21,767 nt of DNA from assembly GCA_035935775.1 (NCBI GenBank), contig DASYWT010000436.1:1-21767 (forward strand), in the 5' to 3' direction. The translations under genes and the position numbers were made by a program. The notes beneath the pieces are model-generated. The model did not search any database. It was not told where the DNA came from and worked only from the letters and a program-made list of their open reading frames with translations. Positions 1 to 6,068 of this stretch are shown piece by piece. The stretch is from JAICWP01 sp035935775 (lineage in GTDB: Bacteria > Acidobacteriota > Terriglobia > Terriglobales > Acidobacteriaceae). Positions within the stretch are counted from its first letter, which is position 1. Every line of letters starts with the position of its first letter.

Positions 1-1
1 T

Positions 2-151
2 ACCACCTATGAGGTCCTAGCAATTCCGCTGACCTACAACCAGACGGGCGTGCGCGGCTTCTGCTCGGTGGAAGATGCAGTGATTCGCTGGAAGGCGGCT
101 GGCAACACCCTGGCTGCCGGTACCTGCAATGCCCAGACGGCCCTGCAATAA
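2..151 (+). CDS. Type IV pilin-like protein, C-terminal fragment
   Basis: Only the last 49 codons are in the window; the gene starts to the left. The frame reads through to a TAA at 149-151 and contains TGVRGFCSVEDAVIRW, then a second cysteine (AGTCNAQ) close to the end. A terminal segment of this type (G-V-R-G/T-F, an acidic loop, then V-I-R-W/Y) is familiar from type IV pilin or type II secretion pseudopilin-like proteins of Acidobacteria. The two cysteines could form the C-terminal disulfide loop common in pilins. The N-terminal methylation motif that would prove the assignment lies outside the window, so the family call is an inference from the tail alone. A strong terminator follows 36 bases downstream. 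Confidence 0.55.
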   Translation, partial: TTYEVLAIPLTYNQTGVRGFCSVEDAVIRWKAAGNTLAAGTCNAQTALQ

Positions 152-186
152 CACCAGCTGCTGAGGCTCTTCAGGAAGATGCCATC

Positions 187-220
187 GGGGCAGGATACAG
201 GTCCTGCCCCTTATTTTTTT
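187..220 (+). terminator. Intrinsic terminator after pilin-like gene
   Basis: A perfect 9-bp stem, GGGGCAGGA (187-195) with TCCTGCCCC (202-210), has a 6-base loop and is followed directly by the T-rich run TTATTTTTTT (211-220). This is a classical rho-independent terminator for the rightward pilin-like gene. It also separates that gene from the convergent iron permease gene, whose stop codon is 16 bases further on. Confidence 0.9.
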
Positions 221-235
221 CGGCGGCGAAAGTAC

Positions 236-652
236 TCAAGAATGCCGATCATTGCGATTGCTACGGCGCGCGTCCCATTCCTGGCGGATACGCTCGTAGT
301 ACCTGGCCAGCGATTCCAGTTCCTTATCGGACAAGCGCTCAATATCAATCATTTCGTTGTGCGCCCGCTCCGTGGAGCGGATCAGTTCATCCAGCTTGAG
401 GTTGATCGCCCGGGAGTCGCGGTTCTGGGTGTTCTGAATGAGGAAGACCACCAGAAACGTCATGACGTTGGTCCATGAGTTCACCACCAATTGCCAGGCG
501 TCGGAATAGCGAAAGACCGGGCCGGTAATGAGCCAGGCAACGATGGTGAGGACGGCAAAAATGAATGTCGCGGGCGACCCGACAACAGCGGCGCTGCCAT
601 TGGCAAACCTGGTAAACCAGTTCCCGGAGGTTGTCTTACGTGGATTGGCCAT
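236..652 (-). CDS. Low-affinity iron permease family protein
   Basis: A 138-residue membrane protein. Two hydrophobic segments (about residues 26-47 and 53-73) flank a short loop containing W40 and W53, and are followed by QNTQNRDSRAINLKLDELI and a charged helical tail. That arrangement, especially the QNTQNRD...KLDELI stretch after the second membrane helix, is characteristic of the low-affinity iron permease family (Fet4-related, PF04120). Transport of iron has been shown mainly for the yeast relatives; the role of bacterial members is less clear. I chose the ATG at 652, which gives the usual family length. A TTG at 718 would add 22 residues with no family resemblance. No clear Shine-Dalgarno sequence precedes the ATG. 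The gene is divergent from the hemerythrin-like gene, another iron protein, across a region with two operator-like palindromes. Confidence 0.8.
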   Translation of the reverse strand: MANPRKTTSGNWFTRFANGSAAVVGSPATFIFAVLTIVAWLITGPVFRYSDAWQLVVNSWTNVMTFLVVFLIQNTQNRDSRAINLKLDELIRSTERAHNEMIDIERLSDKELESLARYYERIRQEWDARRSNRNDRHS

Positions 653-734
653 GTGACATGGGATGAGGCCTGAGACTGTGCAGTTGGTAGTCGGCTCGGC
701 CAAAACCAATAGCGGCAAGGAGGTAAAGACCGGG

Positions 735-772
735 GGTGACGGGCGTCACAAATGCCGGTGACTCGCCTCACT
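735..772. promoter_or_regulatory. Two tandem CRP/FNR-family operator-like palindromes
   Basis: GGTGACGGGCGTCACA at 735-750 and GGTGACTCGCCTCACT at 757-772 both have the form GGTGA-N6-TCAC(A/T). This is close to the TGTGA-N6-TCACA consensus bound by CRP/FNR-family dimers. The centres are 22 bp apart, about two helical turns, so two dimers would bind on the same face of the DNA. They lie between the divergent iron permease (start 652) and hemerythrin (start 864) genes. No regulator gene is in view; binding is inferred from symmetry and spacing only. Confidence 0.45.
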
Positions 773-863
773 GTGGCTTGGCCGTCCCTGGCGAGACCAT
801 GCAAGCAGGCCCAAAGTAAGCCGGGCAGGCGGCGCCCGGTGGACCCCGGGCCCGAGGTGCAGC

Positions 864-1325
864 ATGCCGGAAGTGACAGCGGCCTTTCGCAGCGAATCGG
901 AGCTCATTCACCACGAACACCGAGCTCTTAGCAGCGAACTGGCAGCGCTGGAATTCGCGCTCGATTCCCTCATTTGCTATTCCGAGGTCTTCACCAACCT
1001 GGCTGCCACCGAGCGCGTGTACCGTTGCGGCCGCCACCTGGCTCGCACCCTGCCGGAGCACTTCGAGAACGAAGAGGCCACAGTACTGGCGGAAATTGCC
1101 GGGGTCAGCCCGGAACTGGACAAGTTCGCGGAAGAGATGAAGCGGCAGCACCGCGAGCTGCGGCAGAAGCTGACTGGGTTCTGTCTGCTCATTGACCAGG
1201 TGGAGAACAGTAACGATATCGAGCAGACGGTCTTCGAAGTCAAGGAACGCGGTTTGGAATTGGCGCGCTCGCTGGCGGCACACATGGACGCCGAAGAGCG
1301 CAAATTCAGCAGCATGGCGCATTAA
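864..1325 (+). CDS. Hemerythrin-like HHE domain protein
   Basis: A 153-residue all-helical protein with the iron-ligand pattern of hemerythrins: an N-terminal histidine cluster (H16, H17, H19), H66 with E70 (HFENE, the HxxxE motif), H96 (QHREL), and H140 with E144 (HMDAE). Such domains hold a di-iron centre and bind O2, or take part in oxygen, nitric-oxide or redox sensing and iron handling. Start ATG 864 is preceded by a GAGGTG ribosome-binding site at a good distance. Nothing beyond the single domain is present, so it is probably a small soluble cytoplasmic protein. It lies 97 bases upstream of nifJ on the same strand, and that enzyme family is oxygen-sensitive. A local oxygen-scavenging or redox-protection role is plausible but inferred. 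Confidence 0.85.
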   Translation: MPEVTAAFRSESELIHHEHRALSSELAALEFALDSLICYSEVFTNLAATERVYRCGRHLARTLPEHFENEEATVLAEIAGVSPELDKFAEEMKRQHRELRQKLTGFCLLIDQVENSNDIEQTVFEVKERGLELARSLAAHMDAEERKFSSMAH

Positions 1326-1400
1326 GTTTGGGCAAGTCTCCGTGCGGGGGCGGAGGCTTTCGCACCCAAACGGCGGGCCCGGCGTAAAGCTGGGCCCGCC
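1326..1400. other. Two consecutive stem-loops between hemerythrin gene and nifJ
   Basis: GTTTGGG (1326-1332) can pair with CCCAAAC (1365-1371) immediately after the hemerythrin stop codon. Next, GGCGGGCCC (1372-1380) pairs perfectly with GGGCCCGCC (1392-1400) over an 11-base loop. There is no T-run, so these are not ordinary intrinsic terminators. The second hairpin ends about 10 bases before the AAGGGGG ribosome-binding site of nifJ. They could set relative expression of the two genes through mRNA processing or stability, or be a degenerate repeat. Function is unknown. Confidence 0.55.
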
Positions 1401-1422
1401 GGCAGTACACAAGGGGGATCAC

Positions 1423-4400
1423 GTGGCAACCGCAAGTGTGAAGAGTGAAGAAGCCGGCAAGGGTGTGGCCGAGGCGCGTTATCCGGGTATTGCTTCTACC
1501 GTAGACGGGTCGGGCGCGGTGGTCTGGGTGGAGTCCCACATCGTGCAGGGGGCGTGCGCTTATCCGATTACGCCCTCCACGCCGATGGGCGACGGCTTCG
1601 CCGTGGAATTTGCCAACGGCAAAAAGAATTTGTGGGACGAGCCGCTGCAGTTCCTGGAGCCGGAGTCGGAGCACAGCTCAGCCTCGGCTTGCGAAGGCTT
1701 CGCGCTGGCCGGCGGCCGGGTGAGCAACTTCACCTCCGGGCAGGGCCTGATCCTGATGAAGGAAGTGCTCTACGTGATCGCGGGCAAGCGTTTGCCGGCG
1801 GTGTTTCATATTGGGGCGCGGGCGCTGACTTCGCACTCCCTGAACGTACACTGCGGCCACGATGACGTCATGGGGGTGGCTGACGTGGGCTGGGGCATCC
1901 TCTTCGGGCGCAACGCCCAGGAGGCCGCGGACCTGGCGCTGATCGCGCGCCGCGTTGCCGAAGACACGGAAACACCGTTCCTGAACGTGCAAGACGGCTT
2001 TCTGACCACACACACGCTGGAAACCATCCGCCTGCCCGAGCCTGAGTTCATGAAGGAGTTTGTAGGCGCACCACAGGAACGGATTCGCCGGCTGTTTGAT
2101 ACCCAGGCGCCTCTGCTCAGCGGTCCGGTACAGAACCAGGACAGCTACATGAAGGGCAAGGTGGCGCAACGGCACTTCTATGACCGGGTGGCGCCGGCGC
2201 TCAAACGCGCTTTCCGTGAATTCACCGATGCCACGGGACGGCACTATGACAGCGTGCTTCCTTACCGCATGGAGGACGCGGCTTACGCCATTATCGGCAT
2301 GGGCTCGATGATGGAGACGGCGGAGTCCACGGTTGACTTCCTGCGCAAACGCGGAATGCGCGTGGGATGCATTACCTTGGTGAGCTTCCGCCCCTTCCCT
2401 GCGCTGGAGCTGGCGCTTTTGTTGCGCAACTGCCGCGCGGCCACCGTGATTGAACGCGCCGACGTGCCTCTGGCGGAATCGAACCCGCTGACCACGGAGG
2501 TGAAGGCCGCACTGGCCGACGCGCAGATGGGCAACGGCGGAGCGCAGTTCGAGCGTCTGCCTGAAATCTACTCCGGCGTCGCCGGTCTGGGTGGCCGCGA
2601 TGTTCGCCCCGGCCACTTTGTGGCGGCAGCGGAGAACATGGCGGGCCACGATCGGCACCGCCGCTTCTTTGTGCTGGGGGTGAAACACGAAAGCGAATTG
2701 CCCCTGACCGAAGATCCTGATGTGCGGCCCGCGGGCGCTTTCTCACTGCGCGGCCACTCCATCGGCGGCTTCGGTTCCGTGACCACCAACAAGGTGATCG
2801 CTTCGGTGGCAGCCGACCTGTTCGGTCTTTATGCCCAGGCGTTTCCCAAGTACGGTTCCGAAAAGAAGGGCCTGCCCACCAACTACTACCTCACTCTGGC
2901 GCCCCAGTTCATCAAGCTGCACTGCGAACTGAAGATCGTTGACTTCGTTGCGGTGCAGGACGCTTATGCCTTCATGTCTGGCAATCCACTGGAAGGATTG
3001 GCGGAGGGCGGGCTGGTTTACCTGCAATCGAACCTGCCGCCGGAAAAGGTCTGGTCGAGCCTGCCGGAGAATGCGCGCCAGGAAATCCGCGCGCGCAAGC
3101 TGCGGGTGTACGCGCTGGACGCGGGCAAGATCGCGCGCGAGTCGTCCAGCCGCGCCGACCTGCAGATCCGCATGCAGGGAATTGTGCTGCTGGGCGCTTT
3201 CCTGCGGCTGACGCCCTTCCGCGAGCAAGCCGGCCTGGACACCGAGCACTTGTTCGCCTCGCTGGAAAAAACACTCACCAAGTATTTTGGCAAGCGTGGA
3301 GCGCGCGTGGTGGCTGATAACCTTGCGGCCGCTCGGCGCGGCTACAACGAAGTTGTCGAAATTGTTCCTCCCAGTGTCGAAGAACTGCGTGTCCGCGCGG
3401 CCAAGGAACACAAATTTGAGCCCTCCTCCCACTCCGGCAATGGCCACGGCATTATCGAGCCTAATTTCTGCGACAAGGTGATTGGCACCTACGCTCGCGG
3501 CCGGGAAGCTGATCTGGATGCAGATGAATACGTGGCGCGCAGCCTGATGCCACCCTCCAGCGCCATGCGTCGCAGCTTCCGCACCCTGGCGCCCGAGATT
3601 CCTGAGCTCATTGCCGCTAACTGCGTGGGCTGCATGGAGTGCGTGAACGCCTGCCCCGATACGGCCATCCTGGCCAAGGCGGTAGACGCGGCGGTGCTGG
3701 AGGAGAAGCTCGGTCAGATCGAGCGCGCCGAGCTGCGCGAGTCGCTGCGCAATGACTTCATCAAAACCAGCAAGTACTACGAGATTCCGCAGAAGAAGGG
3801 GCAGCAGGGCGGCCTGTTTTCCATCTTCGTGGATCCGGACAAGTGCAAAGGTTGTGGCGAATGCGTAACCGCCTGTGGCCGCCACGAAGCTCTGAAGATG
3901 GTGGTCAAGAACGGCAACATGGCGAAATACGACCTGGCCATGGACCTCTACCATCACCTGCCGGAAACGCCGGCGCACCTGCTCAACGAGAAAGCGCTGG
4001 GCGATATGATGCTGGCCGGGCGCTCGCTGCTCTACGCGGGAGGCGGCGGCTCCTGCATGGGCTGCGGCGAGGCCACGCCCATTCGCCTGATGCTGGCGGC
4101 TACCGGCTTCGTTTACGGCAACGAGGTTGGAATTGTGGCCGCCACCGGCTGCAACAGCGTCTTCGGCTCCACCTACCCATTCAATCCTTACGCTATTCCC
4201 TGGACCAACTCGCTGTTTGAGAATGCGCCCGCGGACGCGCTCGGCATCCGCCTGCGCTGGGACCAGGAAGGCCACCAAAACCGCAGGCTGTGGGTGTTGG
4301 GCGGCGATGGCGCCATGTACGACATTGGCTTCCAGTCGCTGTCGCGCATGCTGATGTCGGGCAAGGACATCAAGGTGCTGGTTCTGGACACCCAGGTGTA

Positions 4401-4977
4401 CTCCAACACGGGAGGACAGACCTCGACTTCAACTTTGACCGGGCAGGACGCCAAGATGGCGGCCTTCGGCAAAGCTCAGCCCGGCAAGCGTGAGCACCGC
4501 AAGGAACTGGGCGAGATCGCGATGATGCATCCCGGAGTGTTCGTGGCCCAGACCACGGCGGCGCACCTCAATCACTTTTATAAGACCATCATGGAGGCGA
4601 ATGCCTATCCCGGCCCGGCGCTGGTGATTGCCTATGCCACCTGCCAACCCGAGCATGGCGTGCCCGACGACCGCTCGCTGGAGCAAGCCAAGCTGGCGGT
4701 GGAATCGCGTACCTTCCCTCTGTTTGTTTACGACCCGCGCAAGGGCGACCGCATCCGCGAATGCCTGAGCCTGGCGGGCAATCCGGCGATGAAGCAGGAT
4801 TGGTACATTGATCCGCACAACAACCAGCCGGTGAACTTTGTCAGCTTCGCGCGCACCGAGGGGCGATTCGCACGGCACTTCAACGAGCAGGGCGAGCCTG
4901 ACGAATTCATTGAGAAGGCGACGGAGGACCGGCTGGCCAACTGGCATCGCCTGCAGGAGCTGGCCGGGCTCAGATAG
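1423..4977 (+). CDS. nifJ: Pyruvate:ferredoxin (flavodoxin) oxidoreductase, single-chain
   Basis: Oxidatively decarboxylates pyruvate to acetyl-CoA and CO2, passing electrons to ferredoxin or flavodoxin. The 1184-residue product has the full domain order of single-chain PFOR. The N-terminal pyrimidine-binding domain has AYPITPSTP near residue 46. A two-cluster ferredoxin domain follows, with ligands C734/737/740/744 and C808/811/814/818. The C-terminal TPP domain has GGDGAMYD at 960-967. The cysteines expected to hold the proximal cluster are visible: C878 and C881 in SCMGCGE, C910 in TGCNS, and C1074 in YATCQPEHG. I chose the GTG at 1423 because AAGGGGG lies just upstream and the length fits the family. 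The frame stays open further upstream, but that part overlaps the hemerythrin gene and has no PFOR similarity. Complete and apparently functional. Confidence 0.96.
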   Translation: MATASVKSEEAGKGVAEARYPGIASTVDGSGAVVWVESHIVQGACAYPITPSTPMGDGFAVEFANGKKNLWDEPLQFLEPESEHSSASACEGFALAGGRVSNFTSGQGLILMKEVLYVIAGKRLPAVFHIGARALTSHSLNVHCGHDDVMGVADVGWGILFGRNAQEAADLALIARRVAEDTETPFLNVQDGFLTTHTLETIRLPEPEFMKEFVGAPQERIRRLFDTQAPLLSGPVQNQDSYMKGKVAQRHFYDRVAPALKRAFREFTDATGRHYDSVLPYRMEDAAYAIIGMGSMMETAESTVDFLRKRGMRVGCITLVSFRPFPALELALLLRNCRAATVIERADVPLAESNPLTTEVKAALADAQMGNGGAQFERLPEIYSGVAGLGGRDVRPGHFVAAAENMAGHDRHRRFFVLGVKHESELPLTEDPDVRPAGAFSLRGHSIGGFGSVTTNKVIASVAADLFGLYAQAFPKYGSEKKGLPTNYYLTLAPQFIKLHCELKIVDFVAVQDAYAFMSGNPLEGLAEGGLVYLQSNLPPEKVWSSLPENARQEIRARKLRVYALDAGKIARESSSRADLQIRMQGIVLLGAFLRLTPFREQAGLDTEHLFASLEKTLTKYFGKRGARVVADNLAAARRGYNEVVEIVPPSVEELRVRAAKEHKFEPSSHSGNGHGIIEPNFCDKVIGTYARGREADLDADEYVARSLMPPSSAMRRSFRTLAPEIPELIAANCVGCMECVNACPDTAILAKAVDAAVLEEKLGQIERAELRESLRNDFIKTSKYYEIPQKKGQQGGLFSIFVDPDKCKGCGECVTACGRHEALKMVVKNGNMAKYDLAMDLYHHLPETPAHLLNEKALGDMMLAGRSLLYAGGGGSCMGCGEATPIRLMLAATGFVYGNEVGIVAATGCNSVFGSTYPFNPYAIPWTNSLFENAPADALGIRLRWDQEGHQNRRLWVLGGDGAMYDIGFQSLSRMLMSGKDIKVLVLDTQVYSNTGGQTSTSTLTGQDAKMAAFGKAQPGKREHRKELGEIAMMHPGVFVAQTTAAHLNHFYKTIMEANAYPGPALVIAYATCQPEHGVPDDRSLEQAKLAVESRTFPLFVYDPRKGDRIRECLSLAGNPAMKQDWYIDPHNNQPVNFVSFARTEGRFARHFNEQGEPDEFIEKATEDRLANWHRLQELAGLR

Positions 4978-4994
4978 CAGCTCTCACACTTCGA

Positions 4995-5076
4995 GACGTT
5001 GCGAGCAACGCCTCTACCGGGGAGCATCTCGGCCAGAGCTGAGTCGCATATTGGTAGAGACGTAGCTTGCTACGTC
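4995..5076. repeat. REPIN-like inverted pair of hairpins (family C)
   Basis: Left arm 4995-5018 is a hairpin (GACGTTGC, GA, GCAACGCC) followed by TCTACC. Right arm 5053-5076 is GGTAGA followed by a perfect hairpin GACGTAGC-TT-GCTACGTC. Reverse-complementing the right arm gives the left arm with 4 differences in 24 bases, two of which change a stem pair from T:A to A:T and so keep the hairpin. Seen outward, each arm has a GTAG tetranucleotide beside an imperfect palindrome, the textbook form of a REP sequence. The pair lies between nifJ and the CBM9-like gene and could also act as a 3' mRNA stabiliser or transcription stop. Confidence 0.75.
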
Positions 5077-5137
5077 ACGCCCCCCGCAAGCTCTTCCGTG
5101 ACAAAGTAGCCCGTCTTGTGCCAAGCTACTCGGCTCC

Positions 5138-5845
5138 ATGATTCCACTCATAGCTCTTCTGCTGACCATGAGCTCGCAACCAGCCACCCCCTACACCAGC
5201 AACATCTCCCTCAGCAGCCAGCACGTGAGGCGCGATTTTGTGCCGGACGGCGACCTTGATAAGGGCGTCTGGCGCCTGGTCCCGCATGCCACCTTCGAGC
5301 ACAACTTTACCGGCGAAAAGCGCTACCCGGAGCTCAAGACGGAAGTCGCCAGCCTGTGGAGCGACAAGTACGTTTACTTCGCGTTCTGGTGCAAATACCG
5401 TGAAATAAATGTTTATCAGGGTGAAGACCCGGCTAAAGAGCGCTGGGGATTGTGGGAGCGCGACGTGGTTGAGGTGTTCCTCAATCCGGAACCGGCGAAG
5501 GTCAACCACTATTACGAATTTGAAGTGTCGCCCAACAACCAATGGCTGGACCTGGAAATTAATCTCGACAAGAAGCCGTTCAACGATGCGGGCTGGAACT
5601 CCAGCTTCGAGCACGCCGTGCGGATTGATAAGGAACGGCATCTGTGGATGTGCGAGATGAGGATTCCCCTGAGCGCGATGAAAACGCGCATTGTCCCAGG
5701 CTCGCAGTGGCGCGGCAACTTCTACCGCGCGGAGGGAACCGGCTCCGACGAGCAACGCTCACTCCTGGCCTGGAGCACGGTCGTGGCCAGACCGGAGGCG
5801 TTCCACAACCCCAGCCGCTTCGGCGTCATTCGCTTTGTGCCGTAG
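5138..5845 (+). CDS. CBM9-like carbohydrate-binding family protein
   Basis: A 235-residue protein resembling the carbohydrate-binding family 9-like proteins (DUF1083 type). After the N-terminus comes a beta-rich body with DGDLDKGVW near residue 37, SLWSDKYVYFAFWC around 72-85, and a middle segment GLWERDVVEVFLNPE followed by YYEFEVSPNNQWLDLE. Near the end are FYRAEG and FHNPSRFGVIRF. This order of motifs is typical of stand-alone CBM9-like proteins, which often sit in secreted enzymes or near sugar-utilisation genes; their own activity is usually unknown. The N-terminus (MIPLIALLLTMSSQPATP) is short and hydrophobic and may be a weak signal peptide. ATG 5138 was chosen; ATG 5168 is an alternative that would remove most of the hydrophobic stretch. 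It stands alone between nifJ and a signalling operon. Confidence 0.75.
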   Translation: MIPLIALLLTMSSQPATPYTSNISLSSQHVRRDFVPDGDLDKGVWRLVPHATFEHNFTGEKRYPELKTEVASLWSDKYVYFAFWCKYREINVYQGEDPAKERWGLWERDVVEVFLNPEPAKVNHYYEFEVSPNNQWLDLEINLDKKPFNDAGWNSSFEHAVRIDKERHLWMCEMRIPLSAMKTRIVPGSQWRGNFYRAEGTGSDEQRSLLAWSTVVARPEAFHNPSRFGVIRFVP

Positions 5846-6008
5846 TGTTGAGCGCGGATACGTGCCCTTCCGTTGGGTCTTTCTGCCGGGTCTGCCCAGG
5901 ACAAAAGTGGCAGTTTGCGAACCTCCAGAATGAGACTGAATTCCTGGAAGCTACCTCCGTGCGCCCCAGCCGATAGATTTGGGAAAGGCTTGAAGATGGG
6001 AACGGCCT

Positions 6009-6023
6009 CCCCTTTGTAAGGGG
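6009..6023. other. Short stem-loop upstream of hybrid kinase start
   Basis: CCCCTT (6009-6014) pairs with AAGGGG (6018-6023) over a 3-base loop. It ends directly against the in-frame ATG at 6024 and would bury the only purine-rich sequence in front of that ATG. This favours the GTG at 6069 as the real start of the kinase gene. The remainder of 5846-6068 shows no other clear feature. Confidence 0.4.
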
Positions 6024-6068
6024 ATGGTCCGAGATGGGCGCAGGCAAACCGCATGCTACGGTGGGCCT

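Noticed and set aside
1372..1400. Intrinsic terminator between the hemerythrin gene and nifJ
   Set aside because: The stem is strong, but no T-run follows and the nifJ ribosome-binding site comes at once.
1192..1422. N-terminal extension of the nifJ frame starting with an ATG at 1192
   Set aside because: It overlaps the hemerythrin gene in another frame, is arginine- and tryptophan-rich without PFOR similarity, and a good ribosome-binding site precedes the GTG at 1423.
2743..4278. 511-residue open frame on the minus strand opposite nifJ
   Set aside because: Low-complexity translation rich in H, R, Q and A with no family motif; a typical mirror frame of a GC-rich gene. The frame at 1678-2688 is rejected for the same reason.
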